Assembly: GCA_934402315.1 (NCBI GenBank)
Contig: CAKRTS010000007.1
Span: forward strand, 75,302 to 139,301
Direction of reading: 5' to 3'
Source of the DNA: an uncultured Acetatifactor sp.
GTDB taxonomy: Bacteria > Bacillota > Clostridia > Lachnospirales > Lachnospiraceae
Length of the DNA: 64,000 nt
Numbering within the stretch: position 1 is the first letter of the stretch; each line of letters starts with the position of its first letter. The notes under the pieces were generated by a model. The model was not told the DNA's origin. It did no database searches and saw only the letters and a program-made list of their open reading frames with translations. Position numbers and translations under genes: made by a program. Positions 9,933 through 19,481 of the stretch are shown here, in pieces.

Positions 9933-10475
9933 ATGTCACGTATAGGTAGAATGCCAATCGCGATTCCTGCAGGTGTTACTGTGGAAGTTGCAGAAAATAA
10001 CAAAGTGACCGTTAAGGGTCCTAAGGGAACGCTTGAGAGAGTGTTACCCGCTGAGATGGAGATCAAGGTTGAGGGCGCAGAGGTACTGGTAAGCAGACCC
10101 AACGATCTGAAGAAGATGAAGTCCCTTCATGGTCTGACCAGAACTCTTATCCACAACATGGTTGTCGGTGTGACCGATGGCTACGAGAAGAAGCTGGAAG
10201 TAAACGGTGTCGGCTACAGAGCTGCAAAGAGCGGCAAGAAGCTGACTCTGAACCTGGGTTATTCCCATCCGGTTGAGATGGAAGATCCCGAGGGCATCGA
10301 AACCGTTGTCGATGGACAGAACATCATTATTGTCAAGGGTATTGACAAAGAAAAAGTTGGCCAATTCGCAGCTGAAATCAGAGACAAGAGAAGACCTGAG
10401 CCTTATAAGGGCAAGGGAATCAAGTATGCCGATGAGACGATCAGACGTAAAGTTGGTAAGACCGGTAAGAAATAA
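9933..10475 (+). CDS. rplF: 50S ribosomal protein L6
   Basis: 180 residues, two repeated domains, start [14 protein letters not shown] and C-terminal signature [15 protein letters not shown]. It lies near the sarcin-ricin loop at the factor-binding site. Confidence 0.98.
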   Translation: MSRIGRMPIAIPAGVTVEVAENNKVTVKGPKGTLERVLPAEMEIKVEGAEVLVSRPNDLKKMKSLHGLTRTLIHNMVVGVTDGYEKKLEVNGVGYRAAKSGKKLTLNLGYSHPVEMEDPEGIETVVDGQNIIIVKGIDKEKVGQFAAEIRDKRRPEPYKGKGIKYADETIRRKVGKTGKK

Positions 10476-10495
10476 TAGATAAGGAGAGTATGAGG

Positions 10496-10864
10496 ATGGT
10501 TAGCAAGGTATCAAGAAAAGATGTACGTGTGAAAAAGCACATGAGAATTCGTAACCGCTTCAGTGGCACTGCTGAAAGACCCCGTCTGGCTGTGTTCAGA
10601 AGCAATAATCATATGTATGCTCAAATTATCGACGATACTGTTGGGAATACATTAGTATCCGCTTCCACGCTTGAGAAGGACATCAAGAGCGAGCTTGAGA
10701 AGACCAATAACGTTGATGCAGCAGCATACCTGGGAACCGTCATTGCCAAGAGAGCAATCGAAAAAGGTATCAAGGAAGTTGTTTTTGACAGAGGCGGCTT
10801 TATATATCAGGGTAAGGTTGCGGCATTAGCTGAGGCGGCAAGAGAAGCCGGCCTGGAATTCTAG
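10496..10864 (+). CDS. rplR: 50S ribosomal protein L18
   Basis: 122 residues from the ATG at 10496 ([20 protein letters not shown]). An ATG six bases earlier is in frame but lies only three bases from the AAGGAG site, so 10496 with a nine-base spacing is preferred. Binds 5S rRNA with L5. Confidence 0.96.
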   Translation: MVSKVSRKDVRVKKHMRIRNRFSGTAERPRLAVFRSNNHMYAQIIDDTVGNTLVSASTLEKDIKSELEKTNNVDAAAYLGTVIAKRAIEKGIKEVVFDRGGFIYQGKVAALAEAAREAGLEF

Positions 10865-10884
10865 GAAAGGAAGAGGAATACACC

Positions 10885-11394
10885 ATGAAACATACAGTCA
10901 TAGATGCAAGCCAGTTAGAGTTGAATGACAAGGTTGTTACCATTAAGCGTGTAGCAAAGACCGTTAAGGGTGGACGTAACATGCGCTTTACTGCTCTGGT
11001 AGTAGTTGGTGACGGCAATGGTCATGTCGGCGCAGGTCTGGGAAAGGCCGTTGAAATTCCCGAAGCGATCCGCAAGGGAAAGGAAGATGCAATGAAGCAC
11101 ATCGTTACTGTTGCATTGGATGAGAACAATTCCATTACCCATGATTACATCGGTAAGTATGGTTCTGCAAACGTTCTGCTTAAGAAGGCTCCCGAAGGTA
11201 CCGGTATCATCGCAGGTGGTCCTGCCCGTGTGGTATGTGAGCTTGCTGGTATCAAGAATATCCGTACAAAGTCTCTCGGTTCCAACAACAAGCAGAATGT
11301 CGTTCTTGCAACGATCACTGGCTTAAGCCAGCTGAAAGCTCCTGAAGAGGTAGCAAAGAGCCGTGGCAAGTCTGTTGAAGAGGTATTAGCGTAA
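10885..11394 (+). CDS. rpsE: 30S ribosomal protein S5
   Basis: 169 residues with the double-stranded-RNA-binding part ([18 protein letters not shown] [20 protein letters not shown]) and the C-terminal [15 protein letters not shown]. It affects decoding accuracy with S4. A 115-base spacer follows that contains a GCCGGCTGCGTATGCCGGC hairpin and no gene. Confidence 0.97.
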   Translation: MKHTVIDASQLELNDKVVTIKRVAKTVKGGRNMRFTALVVVGDGNGHVGAGLGKAVEIPEAIRKGKEDAMKHIVTVALDENNSITHDYIGKYGSANVLLKKAPEGTGIIAGGPARVVCELAGIKNIRTKSLGSNNKQNVVLATITGLSQLKAPEEVAKSRGKSVEEVLA

Positions 11395-11509
11395 AAGAAT
11401 TTGTTCGGCCGGCTGCGTATGCCGGCTGGGCAGATCTAAGCTTCAAACGGAGGAAACCTCAGGGGTTCTTCCGGCAGGGTTAAGACCATGCGGTGGAAAG
11501 GAGTTTAAA

Positions 11510-11695
11510 ATGGCAGATAAGAAGTTAAAGATTACTTTGGTAAAGTCCACGATCGGGGCTGTACCGAAGAATAAGGCAATCGTTGAATCTATGGGACTTC
11601 GCAAGATCGGTAGTTCCGTAATACTTCCTGATAATGACGCTACAAAGGGACAGATTCGTCAGGTTGGCCATTTATTGAAAGTAGAAGAAGCATAA
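11510..11695 (+). CDS. rpmD: 50S ribosomal protein L30
   Basis: 61 residues, family core [20 protein letters not shown] and a short ferredoxin-like fold. ATG after AAAGGAG. Confidence 0.97.
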   Translation: MADKKLKITLVKSTIGAVPKNKAIVESMGLRKIGSSVILPDNDATKGQIRQVGHLLKVEEA

Positions 11696-11714
11696 GTCGA
11701 AGGAGGTGTTAGAA

Positions 11715-12155
11715 ATGGAATTATCCAATTTAAGACCCGCAGAAGGTTCCAAGCACAGCGATAATTTTAGAAGAGGCCGTGGACATGGTTCAGGAAACGG
11801 CAAAACTGCAGGTAAAGGACACAAAGGACAGAAGGCGCGTTCTGGAGCACCCAGAATCGGTTTTGAAGGTGGACAGATGCCTTTGTACAGACGTCTTCCT
11901 AAGAGAGGATTTACCAACAGAAATTCAAAGGAGATCGTTGCTATCAATGTGAGCGCACTTGAGCGCTTCGAGGATGGCGCAACTGTAGATGTAAATGCAT
12001 TGGTTGAAGCTGGCGTAGTTAAGAATCCCAGAGATGGTGTAAAGATACTCGGAAACGGAGAACTTACCAAAAAGCTCAATGTCAAGGTAGACGCATTCAG
12101 CGCATCTGCAAAAGAAAAAATTGAGGCTCTTGGTGGAACAGCAGAGGTGATGTAA
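11715..12155 (+). CDS. rplO: 50S ribosomal protein L15
   Basis: 146 residues, starting [20 protein letters not shown]. The glycine-rich N-terminal part ([20 protein letters not shown]) is typical. ATG at 11715 follows GAAGGAGGT; its last base is the first base of secY, suggesting coupling. Confidence 0.97.
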   Translation: MELSNLRPAEGSKHSDNFRRGRGHGSGNGKTAGKGHKGQKARSGAPRIGFEGGQMPLYRRLPKRGFTNRNSKEIVAINVSALERFEDGATVDVNALVEAGVVKNPRDGVKILGNGELTKKLNVKVDAFSASAKEKIEALGGTAEVM

Positions 12156-13468
12156 TGTTTACAACACTCAAAAACGCATTCAAAATCAAAGAGATCAGAG
12201 ATAAGATTTTATTTACCTTCGGCATGCTGGTTGTGATCCGTATCGGATCACAGCTGCCTGTGCCGGGCGTAAACGGCGAAGTTTTCCGTCAGTGGTTTTC
12301 CGATCAGGCTAATGGTGCGTTTAGTTTCTTTGATGCAATCACGGGTGGTTCCTTCATGAGCATGTCAATCCTTGCACTGAATATCACCCCGTATATTACA
12401 TCCTCCATCATCATCCAGCTGCTCACAATCGCAATTCCCAAGCTTGAGGAGATGCAGCGTGACGGCGAGGACGGACGGAAGAAGATTGTGTCGATCACCA
12501 GATATGTTACGGTTGCACTGGCTTTGATCCAGTCGGCAGCAATGGCTATCGGATTCGGCAGACAGGGCTATCTGATTCAGTTCAATGCAATGAGCGTCAT
12601 TTGTTCCATTGCAACGCTCACGGCGGGAAGTGCATTCCTGATGTGGGTCGGTGAGAGAATCACGGAAAAGGGTATCGGAAACGGTATCTCTATCGTTCTG
12701 GTTATCAACATTATTTCCAGACTGCCGGAGGATTTAAAGACTCTGTTCGAGCAGTTCGTGTTCGGCAAGGCTCCGGCTACTGCAATTCTTGCAGCGGCAA
12801 TCATTATTGCAATCATCATCGCGATGGTGGTGCTGGTAATTATTTTGAATGACGGTACACGGAAGATTCCTGTACAGTATGCCAATAAGGTACAGGGAAG
12901 AAAGATGGTCGGTGGCCAGACCTCAAATATTCCTTTGAAGGTAAATACAGCCGGCGTTATTCCTGTCATTTTTGCACAGTCTCTGATGCAGTTTCCGATC
13001 ATTATCTCGTCTTTCGTGGGGTATAACGGAACGGGCGTATGGAGCGAAATTCTGAAGTACCTGAATTCCGGTTATTGGTGTAATCCGAAGCAGATTAAGT
13101 ATACGATCGGTCTTGTGGTATATATTGCGCTGATTATCTTCTTTGCGTATTTCTATACATCCATTACCTTTAATCCGCTGATGATTGCCGATAATATGAA
13201 GAAACAGGGTGGATTTATTCCCGGTATCAGACCCGGAAAGCCTACGAGCGATTACCTGAACAAGGTATTGAATTACATCGTGTTCATCGGAGCAATCGGA
13301 CTGACGATTATTGCGATCCTTCCGTACATCTTCAGCGGCGTATTCAACGCAAATGTGTCCTTTGGCGGCACCAGCCTGATCATTATTGTCAGCGTTGTAC
13401 TGGAGACAATGAAGCAGGTGGAATCACAGATGTTTGTCCGCAACTACAAAGGTTTTTTGGAGAAGTAA
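12155..13468 (+). CDS. secY: Protein translocase subunit SecY
   Basis: 437 residues, ten predicted membrane segments; conserved stretches are FGMLVVIRIGSQLPVPGV in helix 1 and GGQTSNIPLKVNTAGVIPVI in the middle. It forms the SecYEG channel; secE lies at 29.9 kb and secG is not in the window. The last gene before the terminator at 13479, so it closes the rpsJ unit. Confidence 0.98.
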   Translation: MFTTLKNAFKIKEIRDKILFTFGMLVVIRIGSQLPVPGVNGEVFRQWFSDQANGAFSFFDAITGGSFMSMSILALNITPYITSSIIIQLLTIAIPKLEEMQRDGEDGRKKIVSITRYVTVALALIQSAAMAIGFGRQGYLIQFNAMSVICSIATLTAGSAFLMWVGERITEKGIGNGISIVLVINIISRLPEDLKTLFEQFVFGKAPATAILAAAIIIAIIIAMVVLVIILNDGTRKIPVQYANKVQGRKMVGGQTSNIPLKVNTAGVIPVIFAQSLMQFPIIISSFVGYNGTGVWSEILKYLNSGYWCNPKQIKYTIGLVVYIALIIFFAYFYTSITFNPLMIADNMKKQGGFIPGIRPGKPTSDYLNKVLNYIVFIGAIGLTIIAILPYIFSGVFNANVSFGGTSLIIIVSVVLETMKQVESQMFVRNYKGFLEK

Positions 13469-13478
13469 GACATGTTAG

Positions 13479-13507
13479 ATCGCGCAGGATGAGCCTGCGC
13501 GATTTTT
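13479..13507 (+). terminator. Intrinsic terminator after secY
   Basis: Perfect 10-bp stem ATCGCGCAGG / CCTGCGCGAT with a 5-base loop, followed by five T. It separates secY from adk, which has its own promoter right behind. Confidence 0.85.
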
Positions 13508-13510
13508 CTG

Positions 13511-13539
13511 TTGCAAACTTGATAAAACTCCGTTAAAAT
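13511..13539 (+). promoter_or_regulatory. Promoter of the adk-map-KOW-infA unit
   Basis: TTGCAA (13511-13516), 17-base spacer, TAAAAT (13534-13539), starting four bases after the terminator T-run and 46 bases before adk. Confidence 0.65.
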
Positions 13540-13585
13540 AGGTGTAAATGCGTAGTGCCGTTGAATCGGCGGAATGAGAGGAAAT

Positions 13586-14230
13586 ATGAAGATTATTATG
13601 TTAGGTGCGCCCGGGGCCGGTAAGGGAACCCAGGCAAAGATGATTGCTGAAAAGTATAAAATTCCCCATGTCTCCACGGGAGATATTTTCCGTGCGAATA
13701 TTAAGAATGGCACGGAGCTGGGAATGGAAGCAAAGAAGTATATGGATCAGGGACTTCTGGTGCCTGATGAACTGACAGTGAAGATTCTTCTGGACAGAGT
13801 TGCCCAGGATGATTGTGCGGACGGCTATGTGCTGGACGGTTTCCCGAGAACGATTCCTCAGGCGAAGGTTCTGGACGACGCGCTGACAAAGCTCGGTGAG
13901 AAGATCGACTATGCGATTAATGTCGATGTCCCTGATGAGAATATTGTCAGGAGAATGTCGGGAAGACGTGCATGCCTGAAGTGTGGGGCAACCTACCATG
14001 TGGAGCACATCCCGCCGAAGAAAGAAAATGTATGTGATACCTGCGGAAGCGATCTTGTACTGCGCGATGATGACAAGCCGGAGACGGTGCTGAACCGCCT
14101 GAAGGTATATCATGATCAGACACAGCCGTTGATTGACTTTTACACAGAGAAAGGTGTATTGAAGACCGTAGATGGCACTGTTGACATGAAGGATGTATTT
14201 ACCGCCATCACGGATATCTTAGGGAATTGA
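13586..14230 (+). CDS. adk: Adenylate kinase, zinc-LID type
   Basis: 214 residues. P-loop GAPGAGKGTQ at residues about 7-16; NMP-binding region with STGDIFR; DGFPRT motif. The LID has two CxxC pairs (CLKC and CDTC), the zinc-stabilised form common in Gram-positives. It interconverts ATP + AMP and 2 ADP. ATG at 13586 after GAGAGG; an in-frame ATG at 13574 precedes that site and is rejected. Confidence 0.97.
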   Translation: MKIIMLGAPGAGKGTQAKMIAEKYKIPHVSTGDIFRANIKNGTELGMEAKKYMDQGLLVPDELTVKILLDRVAQDDCADGYVLDGFPRTIPQAKVLDDALTKLGEKIDYAINVDVPDENIVRRMSGRRACLKCGATYHVEHIPPKKENVCDTCGSDLVLRDDDKPETVLNRLKVYHDQTQPLIDFYTEKGVLKTVDGTVDMKDVFTAITDILGN

Positions 14231-14231
14231 G

Positions 14232-14987
14232 ATGGCTATTATAATTAAGAATGAACAGGAAATTGAATTGATCCGTGAGTCCTGCAGACGTCTTGCCATT
14301 GTGCACAAGGAGCTCGAGGCATATGTGAAGCCAGGCATTTCCACGCGGGACATTGATATTCTGGGAGACCAGCTGATCCGTAAGCTGGGCGGAATCCCGA
14401 ACTTCCTTCATTACAACGGTTACCCTGCAAGTATCTGCGTATCCGTAAATGATGAGGTCGTACACGGCATCCCGAGCAAACACCGCATTTTGCAGGAGGG
14501 TGACATTGTCAGCCTTGATGCGGGAATGATTTATAAGGGTTATCATTCTGACGCGGCGAGAACGCATGGGGTCGGAAAGATCAGCCCGGAAGCGCAGAAG
14601 CTCATTGACGTTACGAGGGAGAGCTTTTTCGCAGGAATAAAGCAGGCGAAGGCAGGAAACCGTCTGTATGACATATCCAACGCGATTGCTGCTTATGTAA
14701 AACCGTATGGCTACGGAATCGTCCGTGACCTTGTGGGACATGGCGTGGGCACAAAGCTGCATGAGGATCCCCAGATCCCCAATTATGCCATGGCTAAGAG
14801 AGGTCCGAAGCTCCGCCCCGGAATGACACTGGCGATCGAGCCGATGATTAATATCGGACGCGCGGATGTGGAGTGGCTGGATGATGACTGGACAGTTGTG
14901 ACAGAGGATGGTTCCCTTTCGGCGCATTATGAGAATACGATCCTGATTACAGAGGATGGAGATCCGGAAATCCTCACTCTTTACTAA
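14232..14987 (+). CDS. map: Methionine aminopeptidase, type I
   Basis: 251 residues. The metal ligands are seen in SLDAGMIYKGYHSDAARTHG (two Asp), GHGVGTKLHED (His), IEPMI (Glu) and the late YENTI (Glu). It removes the initiator methionine after deformylation. Starts one base after the adk stop. Confidence 0.96.
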   Translation: MAIIIKNEQEIELIRESCRRLAIVHKELEAYVKPGISTRDIDILGDQLIRKLGGIPNFLHYNGYPASICVSVNDEVVHGIPSKHRILQEGDIVSLDAGMIYKGYHSDAARTHGVGKISPEAQKLIDVTRESFFAGIKQAKAGNRLYDISNAIAAYVKPYGYGIVRDLVGHGVGTKLHEDPQIPNYAMAKRGPKLRPGMTLAIEPMINIGRADVEWLDDDWTVVTEDGSLSAHYENTILITEDGDPEILTLY

Positions 14988-15020
14988 AGCCTGAGAGCGT
15001 ACCCCGGTATGGAGGAGAGT

Positions 15021-15317
15021 ATGATAGGACAATATGCGTTTTCTAAAGCAGGACATGATAAAGGAACGCTTTACATGATCGTTGCCGAAGAGGGAGACTT
15101 TGTATATTTGACGGACGGAAGGCTTAAGAGCCCGGAGCAGCCAAAGAAGAAGCGCAGGAAGCATATCCAGCCGGTAAACAGTTTTGCCGGGGAGGCGCTG
15201 AGAAAGAGAATGGAATCCGGGGAGAGCGTAAGACCGGAAGAGATCAGATATGCCATAAAGCAGTTTGAAGCCAACGAAGTAAGCATAAAAGTGGAGGAAA
15301 TGTATGTCAAAGAGTGA
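15021..15317 (+). CDS. KOW-domain RNA-binding protein, L14e-like
   Basis: 98 residues from the ATG at 15021, which follows GGAGGAGAG; an upstream in-frame ATG at 15009 lies before that site. An N-terminal KOW-like segment ([19 protein letters not shown]) is followed by a very basic patch ([11 protein letters not shown]). It resembles the archaeal/eukaryotic L14e group (COG2163) found between map and infA in many Clostridia. Its ribosomal role is not established. Its end overlaps infA by 14 bases. Confidence 0.75.
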   Translation: MIGQYAFSKAGHDKGTLYMIVAEEGDFVYLTDGRLKSPEQPKKKRRKHIQPVNSFAGEALRKRMESGESVRPEEIRYAIKQFEANEVSIKVEEMYVKE

Positions 15318-15522
15318 TGTGATCGAAATCGAAGGAACCGTTGTAGAGAAGCTGCCCAACACCATGTTTCAGGTTGAACTGGAAAACGGGCACCGTGTGC
15401 TGGCGCATATCAGCGGAAAGCTTCGCCAGAACTTCATCCGTATTCTGCCGGGTGACAAGGTGACACTGGAGCTTTCTCCTTACGATCTGAGCAAGGGACG
15501 TATTATCTGGAGAGATAAATAA
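15304..15522 (+). CDS. infA: Translation initiation factor IF-1
   Basis: 72 residues, the standard OB-fold protein; the family core [20 protein letters not shown] and [20 protein letters not shown] is complete. Binds the 30S A site during initiation. It starts inside the KOW gene, implying coupled translation. Confidence 0.98.
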   Translation: MSKSDVIEIEGTVVEKLPNTMFQVELENGHRVLAHISGKLRQNFIRILPGDKVTLELSPYDLSKGRIIWRDK

Positions 15523-15547
15523 ACAAAAAAACCAAAAAGTTTTGAAA

Positions 15548-15581
15548 AGGGCTTGCCACGCGGCAAGCCCTGTGTTATAAT
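15548..15581 (+). promoter_or_regulatory. Promoter of rpmJ-rpsM unit embedded in a hairpin
   Basis: A perfect 10-bp inverted repeat AGGGCTTGCC / GGCAAGCCCT (15548-15571) contains the -35 box TTGCCA (15553-15558). After a 17-base spacer follows TATAAT (15576-15581), extended by TG one base upstream. No U-run follows, so it is not a standard terminator. The sequence TGTGTTATAATATG is repeated exactly at the rplJ promoter. Confidence 0.65.
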
Positions 15582-15614
15582 ATGAGACGGTCTTTTTTGA
15601 AAGGAGGGTTTAAC

Positions 15615-15728
15615 GTGAAGGTTAGATCATCAGTAAAACCGATTTGCGAAAAGTGCAAAATCATCAAGAGAAAAGGACGCATCAGAGTTATCTGCGAGAA
15701 TCCGAAACACAAACAGAGACAGGGATAA
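15615..15728 (+). CDS. rpmJ: 50S ribosomal protein L36
   Basis: 37 residues ([20 protein letters not shown]..), zinc-ribbon form with CEKC, a later Cys (VICEN) and His. Starts with GTG after AAGGAGG. Normal L36 length. Confidence 0.96.
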   Translation: MKVRSSVKPICEKCKIIKRKGRIRVICENPKHKQRQG

Positions 15729-16120
15729 TCACCGCTTGTGCAGGGCTGTAGAAGCCTGAAAGCAGGTTAAGTGAGTTCTTGTCCGGTTTTTATGTGCGGC
15801 TGAACCGATGCCTGACGGCGTCGATTATCATAGAACCTGGATGGAGCTTGCCGGAGATTACTTCTTGATACCAAGACGAAAAGTTTTTCTAAATCATAAA
15901 GGACATGATTAAGAAAAACTATGTTTCGTCTCCGAAATATGCGCAAGCGCATATTTCACTGAGATGGAATGCTGTGGATGTTTTGGAAAGATCGGATAGG
16001 TAACTGACGTCCGATTGGGTGAGAACCCCCAATCAATGAGTAACAAAGCGCACAATTAACAGACCAGAAGTGCGCGGAATGTGCCGGGAGTCGGCACAAA
16101 AGAAATGGAGGATATTGTAA
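15729..16120 (+). promoter_or_regulatory. Structured 392-base spacer before rpsM
   Basis: No gene is supported here. It contains a 58-base hairpin (15874-15931): AGACGAAA pairs with TTTCGTCT, and the inner 16-base arm starting AGTTTTTCTAAATCAT pairs with ATGATTAAGAAAAACT with one mismatch. Three bases later is a perfect 10-bp stem GAAATATGCG / CGCATATTTC with loop CAAG (15934-15957). The rest could be an autoregulatory leader of the alpha operon (S4-type regulation is known in Bacillus), but the fold was not matched to a known leader. Confidence 0.5.
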
Positions 16121-16492
16121 ATGGCTCGTATCGCAGGTGTGGACTTACCTAGAGAGAAACGAATTGAGATCGGCTTGACTTATGTCTATGGAATCGGCAG
16201 AGCTACTTCCAACAAGATTTTGGCGGAAGCAGGCGTAAATCCCGATACCAGAGTCAGAGACATCACCGACGACGAAGTAAAGAAGATGACAGAGGCTATT
16301 GAAAAGCTCGGTGTTCTTGTAGAAGGTGACTTGAGACGTGAAGTTGCCCTGAACATTAAGAGACTTCAGGAAATCGGCTGCTATCGTGGTATCCGTCATC
16401 GTAAGGGTCTGCCTGTTCGTGGTCAGAATACCAAGAACAATGCAAGAACCCGCAAGGGACCTAAGCGTACTGTTGCAAACAAGAAGAAGTAA
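16121..16492 (+). CDS. rpsM: 30S ribosomal protein S13
   Basis: 123 residues: [20 protein letters not shown] at the start, H2TH-like region with [13 protein letters not shown] and a basic tail. It contacts P-site tRNA and the L5 bridge. First gene of the alpha cluster. Confidence 0.98.
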   Translation: MARIAGVDLPREKRIEIGLTYVYGIGRATSNKILAEAGVNPDTRVRDITDDEVKKMTEAIEKLGVLVEGDLRREVALNIKRLQEIGCYRGIRHRKGLPVRGQNTKNNARTRKGPKRTVANKKK

Positions 16493-16528
16493 GTAACTAT
16501 TTAATATGAGAAAGTAGGTTAGTTTAAA

Positions 16529-16924
16529 ATGGCGAAACAGGTTGCAAAAAAAGTAACAAAGAAGCGCGTAAAGAAAAACGTTGAACGCGGACAGGCACAT
16601 ATTCAGTCTTCCTTTAACAATACAATTGTTACACTGACTGACAGCGAAGGCAACGCACTGAGCTGGGCAAGTGCCGGCGGTCTGGGATTTAGAGGTTCAA
16701 GGAAATCTACTCCATATGCTGCACAGATGGCTGCAGAGACAGCTACAAAGGCTGCTTTAATTCATGGGTTGAAATCCGTTGATGTATTCGTAAAGGGTCC
16801 CGGATCAGGACGTGAAGCTGCAATCAGAGCACTCTCTGCTTGTGGTCTTGAAGTAATCAGTATCCGTGACGTGACACCGGTTCCTCACAACGGATGCCGT
16901 CCTCCCAAGAGACGCCGCGTCTAG
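16529..16924 (+). CDS. rpsK: 30S ribosomal protein S11
   Basis: 131 residues; core [20 protein letters not shown] and C-terminal [18 protein letters not shown]. Located in the 30S platform near the mRNA exit. A 136-base spacer without a gene follows before rpsD. Confidence 0.98.
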   Translation: MAKQVAKKVTKKRVKKNVERGQAHIQSSFNNTIVTLTDSEGNALSWASAGGLGFRGSRKSTPYAAQMAAETATKAALIHGLKSVDVFVKGPGSGREAAIRALSACGLEVISIRDVTPVPHNGCRPPKRRRV

Positions 16925-17060
16925 TCAGGGAGGCACAAAAACAAGCGGCTGCGAAGCAGGCGTTTGGCTGGAACAATAAAATAGGTTGGAAGAAGGTATC
17001 CTGATACCCATCACGGATCAGAAGAATATTGTAAACAACATAAATAAGGAGAAAATTAAA

Positions 17061-17654
17061 ATGGCAGTAAATCGCACACCCGTATTAAAGAGATGTCGTT
17101 CCCTTGGTCTTGAGCCTTCCTATCTGGGATATGATAAGAAGTCCAACAGACAGAACGCAAGAGCAGGCAAGAAGGTAAGTGAGTACGGTCTGCAGCTTCG
17201 TGAGAAGCAGAAGGCAAAGTTCATTTACGGCGTTCTTGAGAAGCCTTTCAGAAACTACTATGAGAAGGCTGACAGAATGAAGGGAATGACCGGTGAAAAC
17301 CTGATGATTATGCTGGAGAGCAGACTTGACAGCGTTGTATTCAGAATGGGATTCGCAAGAACCAGAAGAGAAGCAAGACAGATCGTTGACCACAAGCATG
17401 TTCTTGTAAACGGCAAGCTGGTAAACATTCCGTCCTACCTGATTAAGGCTGGTGATGTCATCGAAATCAAAGAGAGTGCAAAGACCATGCAGAGATATAA
17501 GGACATCGTTGAGGTGACCGGCGGAAGACTTGTTCCTGAATGGATGGATGTAGATATCGATAACTTCAAGGGAACGATCAAGAATCTTCCTACCAGAGAG
17601 ATGATCGATGTTCCTGTAGACGAGATGCTTATTGTCGAGTTGTACTCCAAGTAA
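17061..17654 (+). CDS. rpsD: 30S ribosomal protein S4
   Basis: 197 residues from the ATG at 17061 after TAAGGAG; a longer in-frame extension from 16986 shows no family similarity. Only one cysteine remains in the N-terminal region, so this is the zinc-free form. The S4 RNA-binding domain (SRLDSVVFRMGFARTRREAR) is clear. It nucleates 30S assembly and often autoregulates. Confidence 0.98.
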   Translation: MAVNRTPVLKRCRSLGLEPSYLGYDKKSNRQNARAGKKVSEYGLQLREKQKAKFIYGVLEKPFRNYYEKADRMKGMTGENLMIMLESRLDSVVFRMGFARTRREARQIVDHKHVLVNGKLVNIPSYLIKAGDVIEIKESAKTMQRYKDIVEVTGGRLVPEWMDVDIDNFKGTIKNLPTREMIDVPVDEMLIVELYSK

Positions 17655-17758
17655 GCCCTACCTGCCTCTGAGGTCATTTATGTGCCGTTTTTATGGTGGA
17701 TTTATGGCTTCAGAGTGCTTGTGTCTTTAACAAACAATCCCAAAGGAGGGTATTTGCA

Positions 17759-18715
17759 GTGTTTGATTTTGAGAGACCGAATATTGAGGTTGCTGAAATT
17801 TCAGAAGACAAGAAGTACGGCAAATTCGTTGTAGAACCCTTAGAGAGAGGCTATGGTATCACCCTTGGCAACTCCCTGAGAAGAATCATGCTCTCTTCAT
17901 TGCCCGGCGCTGCAGTGAGCCAGATCAAGATCGAAGGCGTCCTGCATGAGTTCAGCTCAATTCCCGGAGTGAAGGAAGATGTGACAGAGATTATCACGAA
18001 CATCAAGAGCCTTGCGATTAAGAACAACAGTGAGACAAATGAGACAAAGACTGCGTACATCGAGTTCGAGGGCGAGGGCATTGTGCACGCTTCCGACATC
18101 CAGACGGATCAGGATATAGAGATTTTGAATCCCGACCTTGTGATCGCTACCCTGAGCGGCAAGGATACCAAGCTGTATATGGAGCTTACGATTACCAAGG
18201 GACGCGGCTATGTAAGCGCTGATAAGAATAAGCATGAGGATCTGCCGATTGGTGTGATTGCAATTGATTCCATCTACACCCCTGTAGAGAGAGTGAATGT
18301 GACTGTTGCAAACACCCGTGTAGGTCAGATCACAGATTATGATAAGCTGACGCTTGACGTGTTCACAAACGGAACTCTGGTTCCCGATGAGGCGGTAAGC
18401 CTTGCAGCGAAGGTGCTGAGTGAGCATCTGAGCCTTTTTATCGACCTGTCTGAGAATGCCAAGACTGCTGAAATTATGGTAGAGAAGGAAGACGATGAGA
18501 AGGAGAAGGTTCTTGAGATGAGCATTGACGAACTGGAGCTTTCCGTTCGTTCTTATAACTGCTTGAAGAGAGCCGGAATTAACACGGTTGAAGAGCTTTG
18601 CAACAAGACTTCTGAGGACATGATGAAGGTGCGTAACCTTGGACGCAAGTCTTTGGAAGAGGTGCTGGCTAAGCTGAAGGAGCTGGGTCTCCAGCTGAAT
18701 CCTTCAGAGGAATAA
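17759..18715 (+). CDS. rpoA: RNA polymerase alpha subunit
   Basis: 318 residues, GTG start ([10 protein letters not shown]) eight bases after AAAGGAGGG; upstream in-frame codons lack similarity. The N-terminal domain has [16 protein letters not shown] and the C-terminal domain has [20 protein letters not shown] and [11 protein letters not shown], which contact promoter UP elements and activators. Confidence 0.98.
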   Translation: MFDFERPNIEVAEISEDKKYGKFVVEPLERGYGITLGNSLRRIMLSSLPGAAVSQIKIEGVLHEFSSIPGVKEDVTEIITNIKSLAIKNNSETNETKTAYIEFEGEGIVHASDIQTDQDIEILNPDLVIATLSGKDTKLYMELTITKGRGYVSADKNKHEDLPIGVIAIDSIYTPVERVNVTVANTRVGQITDYDKLTLDVFTNGTLVPDEAVSLAAKVLSEHLSLFIDLSENAKTAEIMVEKEDDEKEKVLEMSIDELELSVRSYNCLKRAGINTVEELCNKTSEDMMKVRNLGRKSLEEVLAKLKELGLQLNPSEE

Positions 18716-18867
18716 GCCGAAAACTAAGAAGTGTAGGATACCCGGAGGTGGTAAAGCCAAAGCGTTCATCTCTGGTTTATCTCTAAATGGTGAAAACCAG
18801 ACATCCGGTAAGTAAGTCCAAAGCGCGTGGCCGGATGTACCATGTAAAGAGAAAGGAAAATAAAATC

Positions 18868-19404
18868 ATGGCAGAGTACAGAAAACTCGGAAGAACATCT
18901 TCCCAGAGAAAAGCATTATTAAGAAACCAGGTAACAGCATTGCTGAACAACGGCAAGATCGTAACAACCGAGGCTAAGGCTAAGGAAGTAAGAAAGATCG
19001 CTGAGAGCCTGATCGCACTTGCCTGCAAGGAAAAGGACAACTTTGAGATGGTAACCGTTTCCACAAAGGTTCCTGTAAAGGACAAGGACGGAAAGCGCGT
19101 TAAGGAAGTTGTTGACGGCAAGAAGGTAACAAAGTTTGAGATGGTTGATAAGGAGATCAAGAAGGATCTGCCCAGCCGTTCTCATGCAAGACGTCAGATG
19201 CTGAAGGTTCTTTATCCTGTTGTATCTGTTCCGACAGAGGCAGCCGGAAGAAAGAAGAACACGAAGGAAGTAGATCTGGTAGCAAAGCTGTTTGATGAGT
19301 ATGCACCTAAGTATGCAGACCGCAAGGGTGGCTACACCAGAATCGTTAAGATTGGTCAGCGTAAGGGCGATGCAGCTCTGGAAGTAGTTCTCGAGCTTGT
19401 ATAA
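18868..19404 (+). CDS. rplQ: 50S ribosomal protein L17 with a large internal insertion
   Basis: 178 residues from the ATG at 18868 ([20 protein letters not shown]) after GAAAGGAAA; an in-frame ATG at 18787 lacks a site. Usual L17 is about 115-130 residues. The extra roughly 50 residues lie in the middle (from about [16 protein letters not shown] to [11 protein letters not shown]), after which the family C-terminus [17 protein letters not shown] resumes. The preceding 150-base spacer holds two stems (ACATCCGG / CCGGATGT among them). Confidence 0.95.
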   Translation: MAEYRKLGRTSSQRKALLRNQVTALLNNGKIVTTEAKAKEVRKIAESLIALACKEKDNFEMVTVSTKVPVKDKDGKRVKEVVDGKKVTKFEMVDKEIKKDLPSRSHARRQMLKVLYPVVSVPTEAAGRKKNTKEVDLVAKLFDEYAPKYADRKGGYTRIVKIGQRKGDAALEVVLELV

Positions 19405-19433
19405 GGCTGCGTTTTATACACGAATAAAAAGGG

Positions 19434-19464
19434 GAGCCGGTGTGGTATCACACCGGCTCTTTTT
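19434..19464. terminator. Terminator between convergent rplQ and the M15 gene
   Basis: Perfect 11-bp stem GAGCCGGTGTG / CACACCGGCTC, loop GTAT, followed by five T on the plus strand. On the minus strand the stem is followed by CCCC and a T-run, so it may work both ways. Confidence 0.85.
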
Positions 19465-19481
19465 CGTGTGCAGAAGTTTGT

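Noticed and set aside
14208..15365. 385-residue minus-strand frame opposite map, the KOW gene and infA
   Set aside because: Lies fully over well-recognised genes on the other strand and shows no known family.
15548..15571. Hairpin as intrinsic terminator of infA
   Set aside because: No U-run follows and the -35/-10 boxes fit precisely, so promoter function is favoured.
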